Shown one piece after another: positions 25,666 through 34,735 of a DNA stretch of 64,000 bases. A model generated the notes under the pieces. It was given only the letters and a program-made list of their open reading frames with translations. It searched no databases and was not told the origin of the DNA. The stretch is from assembly GCF_000724605.1 (NCBI RefSeq), contig NZ_CP008802.1, positions 930,001 to 994,000 on the forward strand, written 5' to 3'. A program made the translations under genes and the position numbers. Positions within the stretch are counted from its first letter, which is position 1. Each line of letters opens with the position of its first letter. This DNA comes from Actinotignum schaalii. Its GTDB lineage: Bacteria; Actinomycetota; Actinomycetes; Actinomycetales; Actinomycetaceae.

Positions 25666-26888
25666 CGGGGGCTCTTTTCCTTGGCGTGGTGGGTGGCCGC
25701 GCTGGAATTGAGCGCCGCGCCGGGGGCCGCACCGGGAAGCGTGACCGCACCGGGTACCGCGCCCGTACCCCGCCTGCCTGGTACCCGGTCAAGAGCCGCG
25801 AGGAGAGGGCGGACCACCTGGGCAGGGTGGAAAGCGTGATCCGCGCGCTCGCTGGCGCGGGTACGGGCAGCGTTGATGGCTTCCGGATCCGCGGCGAAAC
25901 TCTCCAGCATATCGGCAAGGGCACTCGCATCCCCCGCGGGAACATAGCGGGCGGCATCCCCGAGCATATCGCGCTGCGGGGCGGTATCGGAGGTGATGAG
26001 CGCCAGGCCGGCGGCCATACCCTGGTAAGCCTTATTGGGAACCACGCGCTGGGCCTTATCCGAAGTTCCGAAGATGCCCAAGCAGAGGTCATGGCCGGCG
26101 ATTTCGCGCGGTAGCGCGACGGCGTCGACCCAATCCCGCCACGTTACCCGCACGTGTGTGCCTCCGCCTTCCAGAATCGCGCGCGCTTCGGCGTAATCTT
26201 GACCGGTGCCGATGAGGGTGACCTCGAGGTCTACGCCGCGTTCCTCGAGGAGGCGCAGGGCGCGCGCAATCGTGACGGCGCCCTGCAGCGGGGTGAAAAG
26301 GCCGTAGAACACCACGCGGGGCGGGGTGTGAACCGGATGCGGGCTGCGGGCCGCGAAGAAGCTTTCGGGCGAGCCCACGGGCACGACGATGCCGCGAGCG
26401 CGCAGGCTTTCGGGCATCTGCGCAAGATGCGCGGGGGTATCCAGGACCGTGATGGTGGAGGCGCGAATGGCGGCGCTATCCAGGGTGCGCAGCAGGCGGT
26501 CTTTGATCCCGGTGTTGAGGCCGCGGTCGGTGGCGGTAGTGGAGGCGAAAATGAGGTGGTCGAGCACAATGGGGGTGCGCGGGAAGAGGAGGCGGGCCAG
26601 GAGCACATCGAAGTGGCCGAGGTAGCCCACCACGATAACGTCCGGGGCATGCGGGCCGCGGAAGCGCCGAGACTCGCGCACTAGCCGCCACCAGTGCCGG
26701 GCAATATCCGCTCCGAAGGAAAGCGCCCCGCGCGCGCTGGCGAGTGCCGCTACCCGGCCGGCGGTGCCGGTATCGAGGGGAATATTGAGTTCGCGGACCG
26801 TGTGGCCGTGCTCGGCCAGCCCGCGCAGCAGCACTCCGACCCGGGGGTGGTTCGCGGTGTTGTAGGTGCCAAAGCCGAGGATTCTCAC
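25662..26888 (-). CDS. GT4 family glycosyltransferase
   Basis: The 408-residue GT-B-fold protein begins MRILGFGTYNTANHPRVGVL. It has a donor-domain start VVFYGLFTPLQGAVTIARAL and a VVPNKAYQGMAAGLALI region in which the usual ExG acceptor motif is only partly kept. A Pro/Ala/Gly-rich tail of about 40 residues follows. It is coupled by four-base overlaps to the PPM-like GT2 upstream and to the UPF0104 gene downstream. The trio probably assembles or moves one glycolipid step. Substrate unknown. Confidence 0.8.
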   Translation of the reverse strand: MRILGFGTYNTANHPRVGVLLRGLAEHGHTVRELNIPLDTGTAGRVAALASARGALSFGADIARHWWRLVRESRRFRGPHAPDVIVVGYLGHFDVLLARLLFPRTPIVLDHLIFASTTATDRGLNTGIKDRLLRTLDSAAIRASTITVLDTPAHLAQMPESLRARGIVVPVGSPESFFAARSPHPVHTPPRVVFYGLFTPLQGAVTIARALRLLEERGVDLEVTLIGTGQDYAEARAILEGGGTHVRVTWRDWVDAVALPREIAGHDLCLGIFGTSDKAQRVVPNKAYQGMAAGLALITSDTAPQRDMLGDAARYVPAGDASALADMLESFAADPEAINAARTRASERADHAFHPAQVVRPLLAALDRVPGRRGTGAVPGAVTLPGAAPGAALNSSAATHHAKEKSPR

Positions 26889-27940
26889 CGGGCGGCTCCC
26901 CCGTTCGCGGCGCTATCCGGTGACTCAGAATGCTCCGCTTCAGGAACGTCAAGGGCATTGGGGGCTTGGTCGGTGCTCGCGGCGGCAGCGAGCGGGCGCG
27001 GCGGGCCGAAACGCAGAGCTTTGATGCCTTCTAGTTGCTGTTCGAGGAGGACGCGGTTGGTTTTGAGGAGGTCGGCGATGATGAGGATGGTGATGGAGAT
27101 AATCGAGGCCACGATCATGGCCGAGCCGAAAATAAGGGATTGGATATGGCCGGCGCCCTGCCCCATGAAGTAGAAAATGAGGAAGCGAATAAAGGGGATG
27201 GCGCCCAGGATCCCGGTGATTGCGGCTGTCCAGCCCAGGGGTACATGGGGTTTGAACATGAGGTAGGAACGCACAATCGCAGTCCCGGATTTGAACATGT
27301 GCTGGAAAATATTGGAGAACAGACGCGATTCGCGGGTTTTCGGGTTGGTGGTGATGGGTACGGAGTCGATGCGCAGCCGCTTATTTCCGGCTTGGATAAT
27401 GGTCTCCATGCAATAGGAGAATTGGGTGACCACATTGAGCCGGTAGAGTGCGCCCTTGGAGTAGGCCCGGAAACCGGAAGCGGCGTCCGGGAGCTTGGTG
27501 CCGGCCGCCCGGTTAACCACCCGGGACCCCACATTCTGCATGAGTTTCTTGAAGCGGGAGAAATGCGCGATTTTTGAGGTTTGGCGATCAGCAATCACGA
27601 TATCGGCACGCCCGGCCACGATAGGAGCTACCAATTCCGGGATAGCTTCCTGGGGGTACTGGTTATCGCCGTCGGTATTCACCACAATATCCGCGCCGTT
27701 CGCGAGCGCGTATTCCACCCCGTCGCGGAAGGAGCGGGCCAGGCCCTGGTTGCGGGCGTGGCGCACAAAGTGTTTCACCCCGTAGGATTTCGCGACCTCA
27801 ACGGTGGCATCCGTAGAACCGTCATCAATAATGAGGATCTCGATGCTATCGATGCCCGGAATTTCCTTCGGGATGGATTCCAGCACCAGGGGCAAGGTCT
27901 TTTCCTCGTTCAAACACGGAACCTGCACAAATAGTTTCAT
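26885..27940 (-). CDS. GT2 glycosyltransferase with two C-terminal membrane helices (polyprenyl-phosphate sugar synthase-like)
   Basis: Residues 1-220 of this 351-residue protein form a GT2 domain: VQVPCLNEEKTLPLVL, the DDGSTD motif, NTDGDNQYP as DxD and ASGFRAYSKGA. Two membrane segments (about 235-255 and 270-295) follow, as in DPM1/GtrB-type enzymes that load a sugar on polyprenyl phosphate. It could supply the GT-C-like proteins nearby. ATG 27940 has GGAGAGGG upstream. It heads the coupled trio with GT4 and UPF0104. Confidence 0.85.
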   Translation of the reverse strand: MKLFVQVPCLNEEKTLPLVLESIPKEIPGIDSIEILIIDDGSTDATVEVAKSYGVKHFVRHARNQGLARSFRDGVEYALANGADIVVNTDGDNQYPQEAIPELVAPIVAGRADIVIADRQTSKIAHFSRFKKLMQNVGSRVVNRAAGTKLPDAASGFRAYSKGALYRLNVVTQFSYCMETIIQAGNKRLRIDSVPITTNPKTRESRLFSNIFQHMFKSGTAIVRSYLMFKPHVPLGWTAAITGILGAIPFIRFLIFYFMGQGAGHIQSLIFGSAMIVASIISITILIIADLLKTNRVLLEQQLEGIKALRFGPPRPLAAAASTDQAPNALDVPEAEHSESPDSAANGGAAR

Positions 27941-28042
27941 ATCCCTCTCCGCCGCAGTCGCGATGATCCAGCACCTAGCCTAACAAGCTCCGCGGGCTCT
28001 CACGCGGAGCTACGCTGCTGCATGCCGCGAGTGCGGCGGGCG

Positions 28043-28082
28043 CCGCACCGACGTTCCCCACGTGCCACCGCACCGACGTTCC
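28043..28082. repeat. 15-bp direct repeat
   Basis: CCGCACCGACGTTCC occurs at 28043-28057 and 28068-28082, 25 bp apart start to start. It lies in the divergent gap 100-200 bp upstream of the bifunctional glycosyltransferase. Confidence 0.6.
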
Positions 28083-28192
28083 TCGCGCGCCGTGGCCGTT
28101 CTTCACCCGCCGCGGCATCGCTATACCTGTGCTTCCCCCCCTCCGCGGCACCGCCACGTCCTCGCCTCCCGCGTGCCGCGGGGCCGCTACAG

Positions 28193-28198
28193 TACAAT
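28193..28198 (+). promoter_or_regulatory. Candidate -10 element (TACAAT)
   Basis: TACAAT lies about 50 bp before the chosen GTG of the downstream glycosyltransferase. No good -35 was found, so this is a candidate only. Confidence 0.35.
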
Positions 28199-28246
28199 TC
28201 AAAGAGCAGAAAGCCGATGCCGCCTCTTCAACCAAAGGATTCCGCC

Positions 28247-30298
28247 GTGACCACTATTTCTTCTTCCTCGGCCAAGGCCGCCCTCCGCTCCGCGCTCCGC
28301 CACGTTCCGGGTGCGGAAGCTGCCGGTCGCAAAGTGCTCCAGAAGGTTCACTACCGGGTGCCCTGCTCGGAGCGGCCTCTGGTATCCATCATTATTCCGG
28401 TGTACGGGCACTGGAAAGAAACATTTGCTTGCATCAAGGCACTGGCGGCAACCGCGGGGAATATTCCTTATGAAATCATCGCGGTGGATGATTGTTCGCC
28501 GGATTCCACCGGTAAGAAACTGGATCGCATTATCGGCTTGCGGGTTATTCATATGCCGAAAAATGGCGGCTTTATTCGGGCCTGCAATACCGGACTCCAG
28601 CATGCTCGCGGTGAGATCGTTATCTACCTTAATAATGACACCGAGGTCAGCCCCACCTGGCTTATTCCCATCGTGGAGCGCATGGAAGATCCCTCCATCG
28701 GGCTGGTAGGTGCTCGTTTGGTATATGCGGATGGCACGCTTCAAGAAGCCGGTGGCGTCGTTTTTGCCGACGGCGTTACGGAAAACTATGGCAACGGTAA
28801 TAATCCGGAAAATCACTCCTATACCTATTTCCGGGATGTGGATTATTGCTCCGGAGCCTGCTTGGCGGTGCGCAAGTCGATTCTTGATGAGCTAGGCGGC
28901 TTCGATGAGCGCTATATTCCCGCCTATTACGAGGATACCGATCTGGCGTTTGAAGTACGGCGCCTGGGCTACCGTACCGTTTACGAACCGCGCTCCCTTG
29001 TCATTCACCACGAAGGCGTCTCGAATGGAACAGATACCTCGCAGGGCACGAAGCGCTACCAGGTCATTAATAAGGCGAAATTCGCTCAGAAATGGGCAAA
29101 AGAATTAGCGTCACAGCCGCTGAGCCGCTATCAGGACCCGGACTTCGAAATGGAGCGTGCTGTTCATACCAAAAATGTTGTTATTGTGTGCGACGGCGCT
29201 GTTATTACCCCGGATCTGGATTCCGGCTCGGTGCGGATGGAACAGATTTTGCTGGAGCTGCTCCGGCTCGGATATCAACCGATCTTCATTCCACAAAATA
29301 AGGAACGTCCCGAACCTTATGTTGGAAATCTGACGAAACGTGGAATTCAGGTAGTCTACGACTCGTTCAATGAACACGGCCAAACTAATATCAGCGCCTA
29401 CGCTCTCACTATTTTGCTTCGTGGAAATGTACGCGGAGTGATCCTGTCCCGGGTCGGGGTGGCCGCAGCTGCCATCTTCCCGGTGACCCACGCACTTCCG
29501 GGCGTCCCCGTTATTTTTGACACGGTGGACCTGCACGGCACCCGCGAATTACGCGAAGCGAAACTCGCCGGTGATGATGCCCTTATCACCGCAGCGCATC
29601 AAACCAAGGAATTGGAGCTCGGTGTTATGCGGGCCAGCACCGCTACCCTGGTTGTTTCTTCCGAGGAAGCGAAGATGCTGCATACGGATCACCCCGAACT
29701 TCCGGTTTTTGTGGTGGGGAATGTGCACGTCCCGGTGGAGCACCCCGCGGGATTGAAAGGGCGGCGCAGCATTAGTTTTATTGGTTCTTTCGCCCATCCC
29801 CCGAACGCGGATGGCCTGCACTGGTATTTCACTGAGGTGCACCCGCTGGTCCGCGAGGAACTGGGCGATGTTGAGGTCAATGTGTACGGGAAGAACCCGC
29901 CGGAATCGCTGCGCGTTTTCGAGGGGAACGGTGTGAAGCTATGCGGCTACGCCGCTGATTTAGCCGATGTGTATAACCCGGCCCGGCTCTCTATCGCGCC
30001 GCTGCGCTACGGTGCCGGGGTGAAGGGGAAGGTTGGGGAATCTCTTTCCTGGGGCGTGCCTATTGTGACCACCGATATCGGTGCGGAAGGTATGGGCCTG
30101 GATAATCGCCAGACCGCGCTGATCGCCAATAGTCCGGAGGATTTCGCGCGGGCCATTGTGGACGGTATGCGTGATGATGAGCTGTGGGAGCGTCTCTCTA
30201 CGGCGGGTGAACGCCATATTCAGGAGATTATGGGGGTGCCCCGCCTCCACCAGGATCTCGCGACCGCCTTTGACTTTGCGGGGATCACGCGCGCCTGA
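28247..30298 (+). CDS. Bifunctional glycosyltransferase (GT2 N-terminal, GT4-like C-terminal)
   Basis: In this 683-residue protein a GT2 domain (about 45-290) shows VSIIIPVYGHW, VDDCSPDSTG, YLNNDTEVSPTW as metal site and PAYYEDTDLAFEVRRLGYR with the catalytic ED. A second domain (from about 330) is GT4-like: ISFIGSFAHPPNADGLHW, a GVKGKVGESLSWGVPIV loop and EGMGLDN. Such double enzymes usually build repeat units of rhamnan-type polymers. GTG 28247 is favoured because AAAGGA lies seven bases upstream; ATG 28217 is possible. A perfect hairpin after the stop separates it from the convergent membrane protein gene. Confidence 0.82.
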   Translation: MTTISSSSAKAALRSALRHVPGAEAAGRKVLQKVHYRVPCSERPLVSIIIPVYGHWKETFACIKALAATAGNIPYEIIAVDDCSPDSTGKKLDRIIGLRVIHMPKNGGFIRACNTGLQHARGEIVIYLNNDTEVSPTWLIPIVERMEDPSIGLVGARLVYADGTLQEAGGVVFADGVTENYGNGNNPENHSYTYFRDVDYCSGACLAVRKSILDELGGFDERYIPAYYEDTDLAFEVRRLGYRTVYEPRSLVIHHEGVSNGTDTSQGTKRYQVINKAKFAQKWAKELASQPLSRYQDPDFEMERAVHTKNVVIVCDGAVITPDLDSGSVRMEQILLELLRLGYQPIFIPQNKERPEPYVGNLTKRGIQVVYDSFNEHGQTNISAYALTILLRGNVRGVILSRVGVAAAAIFPVTHALPGVPVIFDTVDLHGTRELREAKLAGDDALITAAHQTKELELGVMRASTATLVVSSEEAKMLHTDHPELPVFVVGNVHVPVEHPAGLKGRRSISFIGSFAHPPNADGLHWYFTEVHPLVREELGDVEVNVYGKNPPESLRVFEGNGVKLCGYAADLADVYNPARLSIAPLRYGAGVKGKVGESLSWGVPIVTTDIGAEGMGLDNRQTALIANSPEDFARAIVDGMRDDELWERLSTAGERHIQEIMGVPRLHQDLATAFDFAGITRA

Positions 30299-30309
30299 TC
30301 GCGCCGCTT

Positions 30310-30350
30310 GCGCACTGGCGCACTGGCCTGCTGCTAGTGCGCCAGTGCGC
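30310..30350. terminator. Bidirectional terminator hairpin
   Basis: GCGCACTGGCGCACT (30310-30324) pairs perfectly with AGTGCGCCAGTGCGC (30336-30350) around an 11-nt loop. It fills the gap between two convergent stop codons and its last base is part of the minus-strand stop. There is no U-tract. Confidence 0.8.
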
Positions 30351-32188
30351 TATTCCGCGAGCGTGACGATGGTGAAGTCCGCGTGCGGCTCTATCCGCAG
30401 GCGCGGGTCGGAAGCAATCTGCTCGCGTAGGGTCTGCGCTTCCGCGGCGAAAGCATCCGTGGATCCCTGTTCGATTCCCCAGCGGAAATCAAAATTCGGG
30501 ATGACCACTGCTTGCACCTGCCCGGTGTAGAGAACCTGCCACACCGAATGCCCGAAGTTCGCGTGTGAGCCGATCACGTCCTGCATTTCCGGAGTCCAGT
30601 TTTCCCGCGCCCGGGCCACATCTTTATCGCCGAAAGTGTTGTAGAGGACTAGGTCCGATTCGCTGGCAATCACCCCGGCCAGGAAATCATTACCGTCCGA
30701 GACCGGAGAACTGAAAGCCACCACGGCATCGTCCGGCAAGGCCGCATCAAGTTTTTCGGGAATCTCGCCGATAAGAGCCTCAAGATGGGTGGCCCGGTAG
30801 CTGGCGCCTACCGCCAAGCCCGCGAGGTTCGGGGCGGAAGCCAACACCGCCAGCGCCGCCAAGATTCCGCAGGCCACCCGCCGCCAGCTGCCTCGCGCTT
30901 CCCTGCGCACCAGCGCGCTCATACCGCTCGCGAGTGCCGCGAGCAGGGCCAGACGAACCACCAGCATCCAGCGGTAGATAGCCCGCATGAGATCAAGGCC
31001 GGGAAGTTCCTCGTAGAGCGGTGCCCACGGGAAAGTCCATAGGGCTTCCGAGCGGGGCATAAGATAGTCAGTCACCTGAATCGGTGGCGTCAAGGGACCG
31101 CGGATTTCCCACCATTTCAGGGAGGGGCCCAGGGCAATAACAAAGGCCACCAGGGCCACGCCCACCCACAGCAGCACGTAGCGGCGTGCCCCGCGTGCCC
31201 ACACCACCACACAAACAAGCAGCACTAGGGCAGTGATGCCGATGTAATTCCAGCGGACGTTGGTGCCGTCTCCCCACAGCAGATCCGCATCCAGCCCGAT
31301 TCCGAAAAGATCGGCCCACCACACGCTCGAGGTGGGGATAACCGTGGTGGCAATATCCACGCCCATGGAACGGAAGAAATCTTCGCTGGTACCCATACCG
31401 GCCAGGGCCCCACCGGCATTGCGGTAATAGACCACGAGCGCCACGGCGCTGGCCACCGCCATATAAACAAAGCCCAGACCGGCATCGGGCAGGCCGCTGC
31501 GCCCCCGCAGTAGCGGCAGCACAATAACCACCACTCCGGCGGTGAAGCCGAGCATGACGAAAGAATAACCGTCCAGGAAAACAGCCCAGGTGAGAACCCC
31601 GCACCAACCAGCCACAGCGAGAAGCCGGCGCCACCAGGGCGGCCGCAGCCAGAACCGCAGCAGCACCACGCCTACGTAGACGGTGGCGGGTAGGAGTAGC
31701 GCACCCCAGAAGGTGGTACCGAAATTCCCCATGCCGATAACGGAAGGGTTGATCATCCATACCGCGGCCGCTATCCCGGCGATCAGGCGGTGCGAGGTGA
31801 GCCAGAAGAACAGCCCGTACGCACCCACCAGTACCAGGAGGATCCAGATGAGGTACCACGCAGAGAGCGCGGCGGCGGCGTCGCCAGGAAAAATAAGCGC
31901 AAAGAAGGTGGCCGCGCGGCTAAAAATACCACCGTTGACCGTGGCGGTACCTTCCGGGAAACCGATGATCGGGCAGCGGCCTTCTTGCAGGTACAGGCGC
32001 GGGAACTCGGTTCCGCATTGGAGGCGCCCGAGGTCGGCCACCCAGGCGTGTACCGGGCCGATGGCCCACGCGTTCACGCCGTAGATAAAGGAGAGGGCGA
32101 TGGAGTAGAGGAGGGCGCCCAGGCCCGCGAAGCCGCGGGTGCGCCACCGCAGCGGCGCTCTGCGTGGGTGGGCTTCGATAACTGGCAC
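30350..32188 (-). CDS. Polytopic membrane protein of unknown function, GT-C-like architecture
   Basis: The 612-residue protein has about twelve hydrophobic segments in the first 450 residues. A soluble C-terminal part of about 150 residues follows (ATHLEALIGEIPEKLDAALPDDAVVAFSS and on). The many-helices-plus-exported-tail layout recalls YfhO/GT-C-type glycosyltransferases, but I do not recognise a specific family motif. The GTG start has GAGGGGAA upstream. It is the third gene after wzm and wzt on the same strand, so it is probably tied to the exported polysaccharide. Confidence 0.6.
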   Translation of the reverse strand: MPVIEAHPRRAPLRWRTRGFAGLGALLYSIALSFIYGVNAWAIGPVHAWVADLGRLQCGTEFPRLYLQEGRCPIIGFPEGTATVNGGIFSRAATFFALIFPGDAAAALSAWYLIWILLVLVGAYGLFFWLTSHRLIAGIAAAVWMINPSVIGMGNFGTTFWGALLLPATVYVGVVLLRFWLRPPWWRRLLAVAGWCGVLTWAVFLDGYSFVMLGFTAGVVVIVLPLLRGRSGLPDAGLGFVYMAVASAVALVVYYRNAGGALAGMGTSEDFFRSMGVDIATTVIPTSSVWWADLFGIGLDADLLWGDGTNVRWNYIGITALVLLVCVVVWARGARRYVLLWVGVALVAFVIALGPSLKWWEIRGPLTPPIQVTDYLMPRSEALWTFPWAPLYEELPGLDLMRAIYRWMLVVRLALLAALASGMSALVRREARGSWRRVACGILAALAVLASAPNLAGLAVGASYRATHLEALIGEIPEKLDAALPDDAVVAFSSPVSDGNDFLAGVIASESDLVLYNTFGDKDVARARENWTPEMQDVIGSHANFGHSVWQVLYTGQVQAVVIPNFDFRWGIEQGSTDAFAAEAQTLREQIASDPRLRIEPHADFTIVTLAE

Positions 32189-32242
32189 GTGGTTCCCCTC
32201 TATCCCCTCTATCCGCGGGAGCGATGGTGACCGCGAACGGTA

Positions 32243-33493
32243 TTACTGCTCGGTTCGGCTCCCCGCCTCGATCTTAACATTGTGAACATAGACTTCGGGG
32301 AAGGTTTTGACGAATCCCGTGGTCATGCCATCGGATTTGGTGGTGAAGAGTGCAACGCTATTGCGCCGTTCGATTTCGATATCGGCACTGTCGAGAATCG
32401 CGAGATTGACGATGTAATCGCCTTCCCCGATATGCAGATCGGGGAGCACCACCATGATGGTGGCGTAGTCTTTTTCCACCGCGGGGAGGGGGAGCTGGAG
32501 GCGGCGGCTGGACATCCCGAAAACCGGGGTGTCCTCGTTCATGGTGGCGATTTCCACCACCACGCCGTAATCGTGCATGGGCTCGTGGGCCACCAGGTCG
32601 AAGGCAATGCGCATGGTATCACCGGAAATATGCACGAAAAGCCCGTCGTCGGAGGTACGCACGCCGTCCACAATCGCGGCGTTGTCAATACTGCACGGGT
32701 GGGTATCCACCGCGGTGAGCACTCCGCCGTTCTTTTCCGCGAGTTCGGCGAGCATTTGTTCCTGGTAGCCCTGGTGGAGGCGGGACATCGCATCGCGCAC
32801 ATCCCCCACCATAACCATGGCGCCTTTATCCAGAACGACGGCGCGATCGCACACCTCAATCACTTGCGCCGCGGAATGTGACACCAGAATAATGGAGCGC
32901 CCTTCGCGCTGGAATTGGCGAATTTTCTCCATGCATTTCTTCTGGAAAGGCTCATCACCCACCGCGAGCACTTCGTCCACGAGCAGAATATCCGGGTCGG
33001 AATGCACCGCCACCGCGAAAGCGAGGCGCACGTACATCCCGGAGGAATAGAACTTCACCTGGGTGTGGATGAAGTCCCGAATCCCGGAAAACTCGATGAT
33101 GGAATCAAGCTGGGCGTCGATCTCCGCTTCGGACAGGCCCAGAATGGAAGCATTGAGGTAAATATTTTCCATGCCGGTGAGATCCGGGTGGAACCCGGCA
33201 CCCAATTCGAGGAGCGCGGCCATGCGCCCGCGGGTGCGCACCTGCCCGGCATCGGGGGTGAGGATCCCACCGATCACTTTGAGGAGGGTGGATTTACCCG
33301 AACCGTTCGCCCCCACCAGGCCCACCGATTCCCCGGCGGCCACGTTGAAGGACACGTTTTTGAGCGCCCAGTATTCTTCCGCGTGGGTGCGCGAACGTGC
33401 AGCATTGACCAGGCGTTCCTTGAGGGATTTATCTTTGTGGACGATGAATTTCTTCGAAACTCCATCAACTTGAATGACGTCGGGACGTGACAT
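32243..33493 (-). CDS. wzt: Polysaccharide ABC exporter, ATP-binding subunit with Wzt C-terminal domain
   Basis: The 416-residue protein has an ATPase domain (about 1-250) with Walker A GANGSGKST (61-69), signature YSSGMYVRL (149-157) and Walker B ILLVDEVLAVGD (169-180). The C-terminal 160 residues form a beta-rich domain like Wzt-C, which in O-antigen exporters recognises the modified end of the polymer. Homologues export teichoic acid or O-antigen-type polymers. It lies 24 bp after the permease gene in one operon. Confidence 0.9.
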   Translation of the reverse strand: MSRPDVIQVDGVSKKFIVHKDKSLKERLVNAARSRTHAEEYWALKNVSFNVAAGESVGLVGANGSGKSTLLKVIGGILTPDAGQVRTRGRMAALLELGAGFHPDLTGMENIYLNASILGLSEAEIDAQLDSIIEFSGIRDFIHTQVKFYSSGMYVRLAFAVAVHSDPDILLVDEVLAVGDEPFQKKCMEKIRQFQREGRSIILVSHSAAQVIEVCDRAVVLDKGAMVMVGDVRDAMSRLHQGYQEQMLAELAEKNGGVLTAVDTHPCSIDNAAIVDGVRTSDDGLFVHISGDTMRIAFDLVAHEPMHDYGVVVEIATMNEDTPVFGMSSRRLQLPLPAVEKDYATIMVVLPDLHIGEGDYIVNLAILDSADIEIERRNSVALFTTKSDGMTTGFVKTFPEVYVHNVKIEAGSRTEQ

Positions 33494-33517
33494 GAGAATC
33501 CTTGCCTCGCCTTTCTT

Positions 33518-34444
33518 TTAGAGTTCCTGCGCGAAATTGCGTTGCATGCGAGCGAAGTAGCGCTGCGCGAGCCAGAGAAGCACCAGCCCGATAATGAGGA
33601 AGATTCCCAGGCGGGTGAGGAGATGGGAGGGCAGCAAGGCATCCTGCCCGGCCGCCCAGAAGGAATGCTGGAAGCCCATAACCGCCACCGAGGTGGGGTT
33701 GAGGAGGTAGAGGTTAATCATCCAGCTGGGGGCCGCCCCGGCGATCATCGCGAAAGAGTAAACGGAGGGGGTGAGCCAGAATCCGATGAGGAGAATGACC
33801 TCCACAAGGTATTGCACATCCCGCAGATAAACATTCGCGGCGGAAAGGAACAGCCCGAAGGCCACCGCCCATACCACCACCACGGCCAGGGAGATGGGGA
33901 AGTAGATGAGGGCGCTCCCCCACGGCACCCCCCGAATAATGAGGGCCCCGCAGACCAAAATGGCCAGCTGGGAGAGGAAGTCCACAAAAGCCGCACCGGC
34001 CGCGGACAGCGGGAAGATTTCACGCGGGAGATAGACCTTCTTGACGATCCCGGAATTACTCACGATCGCCCCGGTGGATGCCGCCACGATCTGGGAGAAA
34101 AGCCCCCAGGCGGTCAGCCCCGCAAAAACATAGATAGCGAAATCGGGGATGGCGCGTTCGGCGCCCAGCACTTTACCGATGGCGAAGTAGTAGATGAGCA
34201 GGTTGATGAGGGGCCGCACCAGGGTCCAGACATACCCAAGCACCGAATCCTTGTAGCGTGCCTTGAGCTCGCGCCGGGTGAGCAGGCCCAGAAGGTGGCG
34301 ATGGTCGAAAATATCGCGGACGGAAGCCCGCCAGCCGCTCAAGAACCCGGTGTCAATAGCCACGCGCGTGAGATCCTGGCTGGCGAGTTTCTCGAATCGT
34401 GCTTCTGCTTCGGGGCTCACCTCGCGTTCGCGCTCTGCTGCCAT
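33518..34444 (-). CDS. wzm: Polysaccharide ABC exporter, permease subunit
   Basis: The 308-residue ABC-2-type permease has a roughly 60-residue charged N-terminus and six membrane segments. RRELKARYKDSVLGYVWTLV before the first helix is the classic Wzm/TagG motif. The chosen ATG (34442-34444) has AGGAAAGG upstream; the frame is open to 34636 but that part lacks family similarity. It pairs with Wzt to export a lipid-linked polysaccharide made in the cytoplasm. Confidence 0.9.
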   Translation of the reverse strand: MAAEREREVSPEAEARFEKLASQDLTRVAIDTGFLSGWRASVRDIFDHRHLLGLLTRRELKARYKDSVLGYVWTLVRPLINLLIYYFAIGKVLGAERAIPDFAIYVFAGLTAWGLFSQIVAASTGAIVSNSGIVKKVYLPREIFPLSAAGAAFVDFLSQLAILVCGALIIRGVPWGSALIYFPISLAVVVVWAVAFGLFLSAANVYLRDVQYLVEVILLIGFWLTPSVYSFAMIAGAAPSWMINLYLLNPTSVAVMGFQHSFWAAGQDALLPSHLLTRLGIFLIIGLVLLWLAQRYFARMQRNFAQEL

Positions 34445-34735
34445 ACCCGACCTTTCCTGCCGGCATCCGCGCCTTTCGCTACCCATCCGGGTGAGCCGCG
34501 CGTATGCACCTATCTGTCTCATATTACCCAGGTAGGAGCCCTCCACGGCGAAACCCACACCTGCGCCGAGCAGCGCGCCGGGCCGTACGCTCCCGTACAT
34601 GAAGCCGCGCGCACAGCCGCGCACCGTCAGCGCCACCTTGCATCGCCTTGTACGATAGAGAAAGTAAGTTTCACCCGGGAGCCGCCGCGGCTACGCGAGC
34701 CGCGCTTGCCGCCCCGCGGAGGATGATAGGCAGTC

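Larger units (their letters stand above)
27941..28246. other. Divergent intergenic region upstream of the bifunctional glycosyltransferase
   Basis: These 306 bases hold no supportable gene, although the downstream frame is open from 28022. They contain a 15-bp direct repeat (28043-28057 and 28068-28082) and a TACAAT -10 candidate at 28193-28198. The sequence between is C-rich and GC-rich. Confidence 0.5.
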
